A stretch of DNA of 5,849 nucleotides from Candidatus Kapaibacterium sp. GTDB lineage: Bacteria > Bacteroidota > Ignavibacteria > Kapaibacteriales > UBA2268. This document shows positions 1 to 5,849 of the stretch, piece by piece. The notes beneath the pieces are model-generated. The model saw only the letters and a list, made by a program, of their open reading frames with translations, was not told where the DNA came from and did no database searches. How positions within the stretch are numbered: the stretch's first letter is position 1; each line of letters opens with the position of its first letter. Location of the stretch: NCBI GenBank assembly GCA_027858275.1, contig JAQIDA010000090.1, forward strand, positions 1 through 5,849, in the 5' to 3' direction. A program made the translations under genes and the position numbers.

Positions 1-260
1 AGAATAATTTTTATATTTTAGGTCTAAAACAACAAAATTGTTTGCTTTTCAGACGGATCAATATCCTGAATTATTATGAATAAAACAAAAGTTTTTTGAT
101 ATTTATTAAGTTTATTTAATTTCGATTCTGCTTTAAACTGCCGAGCAATAATCATTCAACCGATATTTATTCAAATATTTCGCCTGTTTCGAACGTCATC
201 AGAGTGTTGTCAGGAGGGATAGAAACTGCTTTTATATATTGCGAGTCGCGAAAGAACAAT
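1..260. other. AT-rich intergenic leader upstream of the YigZ-family gene
   Basis: No convincing coding region is visible in this stretch on either strand. It is very AT-rich with several short A/T inverted repeats, for example a 6-base arm pair at 27-32 and 38-43, and another at 163-168 and 173-178 with a 4-base loop. None is followed by a clear U-run, so none is called as a terminator. A strong AGGAGG sits at 212-217 without a well-placed standard start codon after it. The region most likely carries the promoter and 5' leader of the YigZ-panC pair. Confidence 0.6.
95..124 (+). promoter_or_regulatory. possible Bacteroidetes-type promoter (weak match)
   Basis: TTTG at 95-98 is followed after 18 bases by TAATTTCG at 117-124. 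This resembles the known Bacteroidetes -33 TTTG / -7 TAnnTTTG promoter, with one mismatch in the -7 element and a spacer slightly shorter than usual. If used, transcription would start near 130 and leave a leader of roughly 130 bases before the ATG at 261. In sequence this AT-rich, such matches arise easily by chance, and the organism's group is itself uncertain. Confidence 0.18.
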
Positions 261-890
261 ATGGAATATGAAGGAAATAATCCAAATTTATATTATACGA
301 TAAAAGCACAAAGCCGGGCGGAATTAAAAATTAAACGCTCTAAATTTGTAGCCACTGCTATTCCCGTTAATAACAAGGAAGAGGCTATGGCAGCACTCGG
401 AACTGTTCGCACTGAATTTCACGACGCCCGCCATAATTGTTTTGCTTATCGATTCGGAAATCAAGGTCTCGAATTTCGTTCAAGTGACGACCGAGAGCCT
501 TCCGGTTCCGCAGGGAAACCTATATTATTCTCACTCAGTAAATTCGATCTAAGTGATTTGATTGTTGTTGTAACTCGCTATTTCGGCGGGATCAAATTAG
601 GTGTCGGCGGTTTGGCCAGAGCATATTCAGGAGCAGCGGATCTAGCGTTAGCGCAAGCAATAAAGCGACCGGTTCATTTGACTGTCCCGGTAAAAGTTTT
701 CTGCACTTACGAAGATGTAAATGTGGTCAAGAAACTTGTAACTGAACATTCAATCAGCTTCGAAGAAAACTATTTTGATTCAGTAGAATATACAGCTCAC
801 ATTCCAAAGACAGAAGCTGATAAATTCGCCAAAATTATATCAATAGCTACAAATGCAAGAGCCGGCACGGTTATCCAAAAGCAATCATAA
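261..890 (+). CDS. YigZ/IMPACT family protein (UPF0029 plus DUF1949 domains)
   Basis: Cytosolic protein of 209 residues, close to the usual 200-210 for bacterial YigZ/YvyE proteins. The N-terminal UPF0029 (IMPACT) domain, about residues 12-135, carries the family's conserved blocks: HDARHNCFAYR (54-64), DDREPSGSAGKP (76-87), and the signature TRYFGGIKLGVGGLARAY (105-122). The C-terminal part, about residues 144-205, corresponds to the ferredoxin-like DUF1949 domain. Eukaryotic IMPACT regulates the translation kinase GCN2. The biochemical role of the bacterial members is poorly defined, though a link to translation or ribosomes has been proposed. I chose ATG 261 because the protein then begins MEYEGNNPNLYYTIKA, about as far ahead of the conserved KRSKF block as in homologues. 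An in-frame GTG at 204 would add 19 residues of unconvincing sequence. No good Shine-Dalgarno precedes 261. The stop is TAA, 19 bases before panC, so the two genes are probably co-transcribed. Confidence 0.93.
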   Translation: MEYEGNNPNLYYTIKAQSRAELKIKRSKFVATAIPVNNKEEAMAALGTVRTEFHDARHNCFAYRFGNQGLEFRSSDDREPSGSAGKPILFSLSKFDLSDLIVVVTRYFGGIKLGVGGLARAYSGAADLALAQAIKRPVHLTVPVKVFCTYEDVNVVKKLVTEHSISFEENYFDSVEYTAHIPKTEADKFAKIISIATNARAGTVIQKQS

Positions 891-909
891 TCATTAATCA
901 GCATATATA

Positions 910-1764
910 ATGAAAATAATCAGATCAATTACGGAAATGCAAGCTGTCTCGAAGACTCATAAATCTCAAGGAGAAACAGTGGCTTTAGTACCGACTATGG
1001 GCTATCTCCACAAGGGACACGCCTCACTAATGCGTCATGCAAAAGAAAACGCTGATGTAGTAATTGTCTCATTGTTCGTCAATCCGACCCAGTTTGCTCA
1101 GGGTGAGGACTTTGATTCTTATCCTCAGGATTTTGAAAGAGACAAAGCCGTTACGGAGGAAATTGGAGTTAATTATCTGTTCATGCCGATTGCTTCTGAA
1201 ATGTATCCCGATGGCTATAACAGCTCTGTTGTTGTTTCCGGAATCAGCAAAAAATTCGAAGGAAGCACTCGTCCTACGCACTTCAACGGAGTCGCTGCGG
1301 TAGTGGCAAAACTCTTCAATGCATGTTTGCCCGATATTGCTGTTTTTGGACAAAAAGACTATCAACAAACTCTCGTAATAAAACGATTTACCAGAGACTT
1401 AAACTTTCCTGTCGAAATAGTTGTCGCTCCGACAAAACGAGAAAAAGACGGTTTGGCTATGAGCTCCCGTAATGTTTATTTAAGCGAACAAGAATGTGAA
1501 GATGCTACAATTTTATTTAAATCTTTGACCAAAGCATCGGAAGCAATTAAAGCAGGCGAAAGAAGCAGAATGGTCATCAATAACATTATGCTTGATTCCT
1601 TAAATTCTATAGACAAGATCAATCCGGATTACGCTTGTGCAGCGGATGCAGATACTTTTGACGAACCGGAAGAATTTGCCCGGGGGCAAAGAATTGTACT
1701 GATGATCGCAGTTTATTTAGGCAAAACCAGATTGATTGATAACACTGTGATTACTCTTCCGTAA
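910..1764 (+). CDS. panC: pantoate--beta-alanine ligase (pantothenate synthetase)
   Basis: Catalyses ATP-dependent joining of (R)-pantoate and beta-alanine through a pantoyl-adenylate intermediate, the last step of pantothenate (vitamin B5) synthesis leading to coenzyme A; cytosolic. The 284-residue length is normal for the family. Visible motifs in order are PTMGYLHKGH (28-37), whose HxGH element binds ATP; FVNPTQF (56-62) and the FERD block (75-78); KKFEGSTRPTHFNGV (114-128), which lines the pantoate and beta-alanine sites; FGQKDYQQ (146-153); and KREKDGLAMSSRN (176-188), the KMSKS-like nucleotide-binding loop. The C-terminal dimerisation region ends in the typical RLIDN block. The ATG follows an AT-rich stretch without a clear Shine-Dalgarno. 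No panB or panD is next to it, so the pathway genes are not clustered within this window. It converges with tag, with about 40 bases between the stop codons. Confidence 0.98.
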   Translation: MKIIRSITEMQAVSKTHKSQGETVALVPTMGYLHKGHASLMRHAKENADVVIVSLFVNPTQFAQGEDFDSYPQDFERDKAVTEEIGVNYLFMPIASEMYPDGYNSSVVVSGISKKFEGSTRPTHFNGVAAVVAKLFNACLPDIAVFGQKDYQQTLVIKRFTRDLNFPVEIVVAPTKREKDGLAMSSRNVYLSEQECEDATILFKSLTKASEAIKAGERSRMVINNIMLDSLNSIDKINPDYACAADADTFDEPEEFARGQRIVLMIAVYLGKTRLIDNTVITLP

Positions 1765-1771
1765 AACAAAT

Positions 1772-1782
1772 AGGCAAAGCCT
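1772..1782 (-). terminator. small hairpin between convergent panC and tag, possible weak terminator
   Basis: AGGC-AAA-GCCT forms a perfect 4-base-pair stem with a 3-base loop in the 40-base gap between two converging genes. Read on the minus strand it is followed by ATTTGTTTTA, a moderately T-rich tail, so it could help end tag transcription. On the plus strand the following bases are A-rich, giving no U-run for panC. The stem is short for an intrinsic terminator, so this is a tentative call based mainly on position. Confidence 0.3.
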
Positions 1783-1804
1783 CAGAAAAATATTAAAAAC
1801 AATA

Positions 1805-2383
1805 TCACATTAAGCAATCTATCCTATTAGAATATATACATGTTACGAGATGATCGTTAACCATGCCGATTGCCTGCATATAGGCATAACACATTGTTGA
1901 GCCGGTGAATTTGAATCCTCTTTTTTTGAGATCTTTGCTCATTGCGTCAGATTCTTTCGTTGTAACGGGAATATCCTTCATTTCTTCCGGTCTGTTACAG
2001 ATTGTCTTTCCGCCGGAGAAAGCCCACAGATACTTATCAAAGCTGCCAAATTCTGTTTGAATATCAATAAAGAGCCGTGCGTTATTTATCGCGGCTGCAA
2101 TCTTCAATCTATTGCGGATTATGCCCGCGTCATTGCGCAACTCTTCCGCTTTAGCAGGATCATACAAACTAATTTTCCGGTAATCAAACTTATCGAAAGC
2201 TTTGCTGAAATTCTCTCGTTTGTGAAGGATTGTGGACCAACTCAAGCCGGCCTGAAAAAACTCAAGAAGCAAAAACTCAAACAGTTTGCGATCATCGTGA
2301 ACAGGATTACCCCATTCCTTATCATGATAAGCCCTCATCAAAGGATCATTGCCTACCCAATCACATACTGTTTCATCGCCCAT
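1805..2383 (-). CDS. tag: DNA-3-methyladenine glycosylase I (Tag)
   Basis: Base-excision repair enzyme that removes 3-methyladenine from alkylated DNA. Its 192 residues match the family length (E. coli Tag is about 187). The four zinc ligands of the family are visible: Cys7, His20 (in AYHDKEWG), His178 and Cys182 (in NDHLVTC). The pocket segment LEFFQAGLSW (40-49) retains the glutamate (Glu41) and tryptophan (Trp49) equivalent to E. coli Glu38 and Trp46. The helix-hairpin-helix-like stretch NDAGIIRNRLKIAAAINNAR (84-103) and the KKRGFKFTGSTMCYAYMQAIGMVNDH region are also well conserved. Between Glu41 and Gln44 this protein has two phenylalanines where E. coli has Gly-Gln. The ATG has an AAAGGG sequence 9 bases upstream (2393-2398). 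The gene follows the thioredoxin-domain gene by 34 bases on the same strand and may be read from an upstream promoter, since no promoter is evident in the gap. No frameshift or truncation is seen. Confidence 0.97.
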   Translation of the reverse strand: MGDETVCDWVGNDPLMRAYHDKEWGNPVHDDRKLFEFLLLEFFQAGLSWSTILHKRENFSKAFDKFDYRKISLYDPAKAEELRNDAGIIRNRLKIAAAINNARLFIDIQTEFGSFDKYLWAFSGGKTICNRPEEMKDIPVTTKESDAMSKDLKKRGFKFTGSTMCYAYMQAIGMVNDHLVTCIYSNRIDCLM

Positions 2384-2417
2384 TTAGTCTTTCCCTTTAG
2401 AATGTCTTACCGGTATA

Positions 2418-4319
2418 TTATTTTGAAAGCAACTCAATTTTATCTTCCGAGTCACGCTTGAAACTATATTCATCAGTGAAGCCGGATTCAATAAATTGGA
2501 CTTTTCCGTTTTTGCCTATATATATTCTCGCAGGCAAACCTGTTAAACCAACATTTTTAGGCAGCTCACTTTTTTCGTCAAGATAAGTGGGAACCTTAAA
2601 TTCAGCATCTGTCAGGAAGTCATTAACGGCTTCTGAGACGTTTTCTCCTTTTTCCCACACAGCTACGGCGGCAAAGACAATGTCGCTTCTCAGAGCGTAT
2701 TTACCGGCGAGTCTGTCAAATGCTGACATTGCTTCCCTGCAAGGTCCGCACCAAGTTGACCAAAACTCAATAATCACAACTCTCCCTTGCTGTCTGTCTA
2801 GATCCAATGCCTTGCCGCTGACTGACTTAATAACACCAAGATCGGCATTCATATTCAATTTCTTATGCATTAACTTTTGGATTCGCTTATTACGAGCAAT
2901 TTTTTTTATGTTTGAGATAAAAGGCTCATAATCACTGCCGGGGCGCAGGCTGTCAAAAAGAATTTTATGATAATCCTCAATCGACTTTGAACTTTGAGAA
3001 TTCTTTATTGCTTTAGTTGCAGTCTCTAATGCTTGCTCTGCATTGGAGGTTGAAGAATAAAAGTCGATATACAGAGCGTAGATCGTTCCGGGGATTTCAT
3101 TCATGCAAGCCGCTTCTGCCTTTTCAAGTATGGCTAATGCAGCTTCGTAATTCTTGGCCCACAGATAAACTTCGGCATTGGCTTCAAGCACTCTGATATA
3201 ATCTTGGTTCCTCTTGTATTCCCATTCTCTTTCATTCATATATACAGGTTTGAGATGAGTCTTATTCTTCACTGCTTCATTGCTTGCTATTTTCATCAAT
3301 TCTGTAGCTTTAGCGAGATTGACATCGATATTTTCATCATCATCATCAGTTTCTACGACAGCGGATGCAAGTTGGGTATATGCTGATGACGGAACGGTTC
3401 TGAAAGACTTCAATATCTTTTCAATTTCTTCATGTTTTTTGCTCTGCAGATATCCGGAGACTAAGGCTGAAAACAATCTTTCACGATTTGAAGATTTTGG
3501 AAAAGCTTTGATGAAGTCTTGGACAAGATCGGAAAAGTCTTCTAAGTTTTCTGCTTGAGACAGTTTGGACATATATACTTCCTGAGCAGTCTCACTTTTG
3601 GGGAATCGTTTAGCGAATTGCTTTTCAATTTCTTCGGCTTTGTCTTGTTTGTTGAGAGTGCGCAAGGCACGGGTAATTGATTTTATATCATTCTCATCAT
3701 TCTTATTAAAACGACGTTTTGCGTATTGCTCAATTTTCTGTTTAAACTTAGCATTTGTGATTAATCCAAGATCTAAACGCAAAGATACAGCGCCGATCAG
3801 TGCTTGCAGGTTGTTCGGGTACAGAAGATTTTCTTTCTTCAACATTTTTAATGCTTTTTTGAAATCTACTCTTCGGCTGCAGTTAGCAGGTGAATTTCCG
3901 AGATAACTGATCCCTGCCTGTAAATATGAGGATCGAACAATATTGTTGTCATTATCAACAATCTGATAGTCCCAAAATTTAGAGCGATTATCATCTTGAG
4001 TCTCATAAAGATTGGAGATTTTAATTAGACCAAAAACTTCGTTTTCGGGCACTTTAAACGAACCATAATATTTATTTTTATTCCTGTCATAGGATAAAGA
4101 AATCTGCCGTGCTTTGGGAAAAGAAGACGATCCTTCATAGCCATAAATGTAAGCAAAAAGTTGCGTCCAACGGCTGTTGGTTTGATAGACAATATTAACC
4201 GTACTGCCTGCTTTAGGGCTTTCCGGACTCAGAGTTAAATTCCCTGCATTTGATTGTGAGAATGCTAAGACAAACATTAGAAATGATACGGCTAACCCGC
4301 TGAACTTCAACCTAAACAT
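2418..4319 (-). CDS. exported multidomain protein with C-terminal TlpA/ResA-like thioredoxin domain
   Basis: A 633-residue protein. Residues 1-25 form a Sec signal peptide: Arg3 and Lys5, a hydrophobic core, then SQSNA with likely cleavage after Ala25. There is no lipobox Cys, so it should be soluble in the periplasm or outside. Residues about 27-125 look like a beta-rich, immunoglobulin-like module (SPESPKAGSTVNIVY and alternating aromatic strands). Residues about 148-485 are mostly amphipathic helices with TPR-like spacing, such as WAKNYEAALAILEKAEAA (387-404), followed by a second similar pair. From about 492 a thioredoxin fold follows, with WCGPC at 523-527 and the expected cis-proline Pro596 in TGLPARIYIG. 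The only other cysteines are Cys147 and Cys405. The family role is thiol-disulfide exchange on exported proteins or cytochrome maturation; the substrate here is unknown. A four-Asp run (325-328) is encoded by a GAT repeat. AAGGAG lies 6 bases before the ATG. The thioredoxin domain is certain; the N-terminal domain assignments are by eye. Confidence 0.9.
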   Translation of the reverse strand: MFRLKFSGLAVSFLMFVLAFSQSNAGNLTLSPESPKAGSTVNIVYQTNSRWTQLFAYIYGYEGSSSFPKARQISLSYDRNKNKYYGSFKVPENEVFGLIKISNLYETQDDNRSKFWDYQIVDNDNNIVRSSYLQAGISYLGNSPANCSRRVDFKKALKMLKKENLLYPNNLQALIGAVSLRLDLGLITNAKFKQKIEQYAKRRFNKNDENDIKSITRALRTLNKQDKAEEIEKQFAKRFPKSETAQEVYMSKLSQAENLEDFSDLVQDFIKAFPKSSNRERLFSALVSGYLQSKKHEEIEKILKSFRTVPSSAYTQLASAVVETDDDDENIDVNLAKATELMKIASNEAVKNKTHLKPVYMNEREWEYKRNQDYIRVLEANAEVYLWAKNYEAALAILEKAEAACMNEIPGTIYALYIDFYSSTSNAEQALETATKAIKNSQSSKSIEDYHKILFDSLRPGSDYEPFISNIKKIARNKRIQKLMHKKLNMNADLGVIKSVSGKALDLDRQQGRVVIIEFWSTWCGPCREAMSAFDRLAGKYALRSDIVFAAVAVWEKGENVSEAVNDFLTDAEFKVPTYLDEKSELPKNVGLTGLPARIYIGKNGKVQFIESGFTDEYSFKRDSEDKIELLSK

Positions 4320-4325
4320 TATTTT

Positions 4326-4331
4326 CTCCTT
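4326..4331 (-). promoter_or_regulatory. ribosome binding site of the thioredoxin-domain gene
   Basis: On the minus strand, AAGGAG lies 6 bases upstream of the ATG at 4319. It is one of the clearest Shine-Dalgarno sequences in the window and fixes the start that gives an intact signal peptide. Confidence 0.75.
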
Positions 4332-4338
4332 TTATTTT

Positions 4339-4359
4339 AGCAAGAGTAGATACTCTGCT
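4339..4359. repeat. intercistronic inverted repeat between the LOG gene and the thioredoxin-domain gene
   Basis: The arms AGCAAGAGTA (4339-4348) and TACTCTGCT (4351-4359) are complementary apart from one bulged base and are separated by only GA. The inner AGAGTA/TACTCT part (4343-4348 and 4351-4356) is perfect. The repeat occupies about half of the 43-base gap. No T-run follows on the minus strand, where the next bases are AAAATAAAAGG, so it is not a canonical intrinsic terminator. It could be an mRNA hairpin that affects processing or stability between the two cistrons, or a dyad protein-binding site. Confidence 0.45.
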
Positions 4360-4362
4360 CTG

Positions 4363-5232
4363 TTAATTATCTTTTTTCGTCAAAATATCCGTCAATGATT
4401 CTTTAATCATCTCAAAACCTTCTTCAGGACTGTCGATATATTTAAACAAATTCAGATCTTCTTCACTAATTGTACCGTATTCTACAAGCTTGTTGAAATC
4501 GACAATATCTTCCCAAAACTTCCTTGAGTAAAGGAATATCGGGAGCGGCTTGGTTATTTTATAAGTCTGTCGCAATGTCAGCACTTCCATCAATTCATCG
4601 AGTGTACCGAAACCTCCGGGAAAGGCGATCAGGGTATTTGCAAGCATCACAAACCAGAGCTTGCGCATAAAGAAATAATGGAATTCAAAATTAAGACTCT
4701 TATTAATATACTGATTAGGATATTGCTCAAAAGGCAGAGAAATATTCAATCCGATTGATTTTCCGCCGGCTTCTTTAGCTCCTCTGTTAGCGGCTTCCAT
4801 GATTCCCGGGCCGCCACCGGTGCATATCGCAAAACGTTCACGCTTGGGCAAAGTATTAGACCATTCAGTAATAAGCGAGCTGAGTTCGCGAGCCTCATGG
4901 TAGAATCGCGCGCTCTTATACATTTTTTCCACACTTTTAATGTCTTTTTCAATAATAATCCTCTCATCAGAACTTGCATTAGAGAGTTTGCCTCTGAGAT
5001 CGGCTATTTGTTCATCAATCTGATCGACAGGTTTAATCCGAGCGGATCCGTAAAATATAATTGTTCTCTTTATTTTCTTTTCTTTGAATTGCTGTTTAGG
5101 ATACAGATACTCTGACAGCAATCGAATTGTCCTGCCGTCACTGCTGCTTACAAACTCACTGTTGACATAAGCTTTTGGCGCGGATTCCAGAATAATTGTG
5201 TTGTCCGGTTTATCATTTATACTACTTTTCAT
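4363..5232 (-). CDS. LOG family protein (TIGR00730-type Rossmann fold; probable nucleoside-5'-monophosphate phosphoribohydrolase)
   Basis: Cytosolic 289-residue protein of the family once mislabelled 'lysine decarboxylase'. Characterised LOG proteins hydrolyse cytokinin riboside or purine nucleoside 5'-monophosphates to free base and ribose 5-phosphate. The family signature PGGFGTLDE is at 205-213, and the upstream nucleotide-binding loop GGGPGIMEAANRGA is at 139-152. The conserved Arg190-Lys191 (FFMRKLWF) precedes the signature. Residues 1-60 form an extension with DGRTIRLLSEYLYP (32-45), followed by TIIFYGSARI (57-66), the first Rossmann strand. A charged helical insert, about residues 70-125, makes it longer than the roughly 180-200-residue plant-type LOGs but shorter than E. 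coli PpnN (about 454). It therefore belongs to the intermediate-length group, whose substrate is usually untested. The ATG has AAGGA 5 bases upstream. It lies 71 bases after the SDR gene, in an AT-rich gap that could hold its own promoter. The exact base released cannot be told from sequence. Confidence 0.92.
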   Translation of the reverse strand: MKSSINDKPDNTIILESAPKAYVNSEFVSSSDGRTIRLLSEYLYPKQQFKEKKIKRTIIFYGSARIKPVDQIDEQIADLRGKLSNASSDERIIIEKDIKSVEKMYKSARFYHEARELSSLITEWSNTLPKRERFAICTGGGPGIMEAANRGAKEAGGKSIGLNISLPFEQYPNQYINKSLNFEFHYFFMRKLWFVMLANTLIAFPGGFGTLDELMEVLTLRQTYKITKPLPIFLYSRKFWEDIVDFNKLVEYGTISEEDLNLFKYIDSPEEGFEMIKESLTDILTKKDN

Positions 5233-5237
5233 GTTTT

Positions 5238-5242
5238 TCCTT
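5238..5242 (-). promoter_or_regulatory. ribosome binding site of the LOG-family gene
   Basis: On the minus strand, AAGGA sits 5 bases before the ATG at 5232. This supports that start over any internal Met. Confidence 0.65.
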
Positions 5243-5303
5243 TGCTGCTTTTCTTTTTATTAATTAAAATAAATGTTATAAATCTTATACTAATTTTTTA
5301 GAA

Positions 5304-5849
5304 CTAAATGAGATGCAAACCACCGTCTACATTAATATTCACTCCGTTGATATACGAAGCATTTGTTAAAAAATATACTGTTTCAAATATATCACTAATC
5401 CGACCTTGTCTTTGCATGGGTATTCTGTCTGTCCTGATATCAGAACGTTGAGCAGAATCTTTTTCGTGAATCAAGATAGAGCCCGGGCTGACAGAATTGA
5501 CACGTATTCTCGGCGCCAAATCACGAGCCATTGCTTTTGTTAACTGAACCAAGGCAGACTTTGAAACATTATAAGCAATACGTCTGTCCCATATCTTCTC
5601 TGCCCCAAGACTTGCTATATTCACAATCGATGATCCCGATTCAGCTTTGTCGCTAAATATTTTACTGAGATAATAAGCAGCTCGTAGATTTATATCGAAT
5701 GTTGAGTTCCACAATTCAGGCGTCAATTCCTCAAGAGAGGCTCTGCCGGGAAATATTCCTGCATTATTTATTAATACGTCAGGAACAGCAACAGCATTTA
5801 CGGCTTTGTCATAAGCTCGTTTGGTTTCATCTAAATTCTTCAAATCAGC
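5304..5849 (-). CDS. short-chain dehydrogenase/reductase, N-terminus beyond window (possibly pterin-reductase-like)
   Basis: The visible 181 residues are the C-terminal part of a classical SDR, an NAD(P)(H)-dependent cytosolic oxidoreductase usually about 240-260 residues long. The frame stays open to the right edge, so the 5' end and the TGxxxGIG cofactor loop lie outside; a TTG at 5843 is not the start. Numbering from the edge, the first residues ADL match the conserved Asp of the adenine pocket. LINNAG follows (26-31), then the catalytic tetrad Asn54 (FDIN), Ser80 (IVNIAS), Tyr93 and Lys97 (YNVSK). RVNSVSPGSIL (116-126) and the terminal VDGGLHLI are typical of the family's C-terminus. The LAPRIRVN block, the HEKD segment after PGSIL and the GGLHL ending resemble FolM/PTR1 pterin reductases more than FabG, but this is a judgement from memory. 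The stop is TAG. It is the first visible gene of the minus-strand run. Confidence 0.9.
   Translation of the reverse strand, partial: ADLKNLDETKRAYDKAVNAVAVPDVLINNAGIFPGRASLEELTPELWNSTFDINLRAAYYLSKIFSDKAESGSSIVNIASLGAEKIWDRRIAYNVSKSALVQLTKAMARDLAPRIRVNSVSPGSILIHEKDSAQRSDIRTDRIPMQRQGRISDIFETVYFLTNASYINGVNINVDGGLHLI

Noticed and set aside
27..43. A/T inverted repeat in the left leader, considered as a terminator of an upstream gene
   Set aside because: The stem is six mostly A-T pairs and is not followed by a proper U-run; no upstream coding sequence is visible to terminate.
1069..1368. Minus-strand open frame of 99 codons inside panC
   Set aside because: It is fully antisense to a region with unmistakable PanC motifs and its translation has no family features.
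2057..2461. Plus-strand open frame of 134 codons opposite tag and the end of the thioredoxin-domain gene
   Set aside because: It lies antisense to two strongly supported genes, has no recognisable domain and no Shine-Dalgarno; a shadow frame.
3334..3348. (TCA)5 trinucleotide run, considered as a phase-variable microsatellite
   Set aside because: It encodes four aspartates in frame; a change in copy number would only add or remove residues, and the run is too short to suggest switching.
4746..4979. 77-codon open frame on the same strand inside the LOG gene
   Set aside because: It is an alternate frame of the conserved LOG core, which is intact in its own frame; no independent evidence.
4363..5232. 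Annotation as lysine decarboxylase
   Set aside because: The PGGxGTxxE family was historically given this name, but characterised members are phosphoribohydrolases and there is no pyridoxal-phosphate lysine motif.
5304..5843. SDR considered as a complete short gene starting at TTG 5843, or as an N-terminally deleted pseudogene
   Set aside because: The frame continues to the window edge with family-typical residues (ADL) before that codon, so it is simply cut by the window boundary.

Overview
This is an AT-rich bacterial chromosomal segment with compact housekeeping-type genes. Codon choice looks similar across them, and I see no mobile elements, tRNA or rRNA genes, or CRISPR arrays. The mix of genes (a YigZ/IMPACT protein with a YYTIK-type N-terminus, PanC, a long-N-terminus LOG protein, and a large secreted TlpA-like thioredoxin protein) fits a member of the Bacteroidetes/Chlorobi/Ignavibacteria (FCB) neighbourhood. 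This placement is inferred from protein flavour only. AAGGAG-like ribosome binding sites sit before several genes, so Shine-Dalgarno initiation is used at least in part, which argues against a typical Bacteroidia genome.

Layout. Positions 1-260 hold an AT-rich leader with no convincing gene. Two plus-strand genes follow, 19 bases apart: a YigZ/IMPACT-family protein (261-890) and pantoate--beta-alanine ligase PanC (910-1764). They converge on a run of four minus-strand genes. Read in their own direction from the right edge, these are a short-chain dehydrogenase/reductase cut by the window end (5849-5304), a LOG-family nucleoside-monophosphate phosphoribohydrolase-like protein (5232-4363), a 633-residue exported protein ending in a TlpA/ResA-like thioredoxin domain (4319-2418), and 3-methyladenine DNA glycosylase I, Tag (2383-1805). 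Gaps between the minus-strand genes are 71, 43 and 34 bases, so co-transcription is plausible but not shown.

The genes do not form one obvious pathway. PanC makes pantothenate for coenzyme A. Tag repairs alkylated DNA. LOG proteins cleave nucleotide 5'-monophosphates at the N-glycosidic bond. The SDR has features reminiscent of pterin reductases (FolM/PTR1-like), but its cofactor-binding N-terminus lies outside the window. The least conventional gene is the exported protein, which joins a beta-rich N-terminal region, a long helical TPR-like region and a C-terminal WCGPC thioredoxin domain. I found no convincing evidence for a new defence, mobile or regulatory system; the findings are modest and ranked accordingly.
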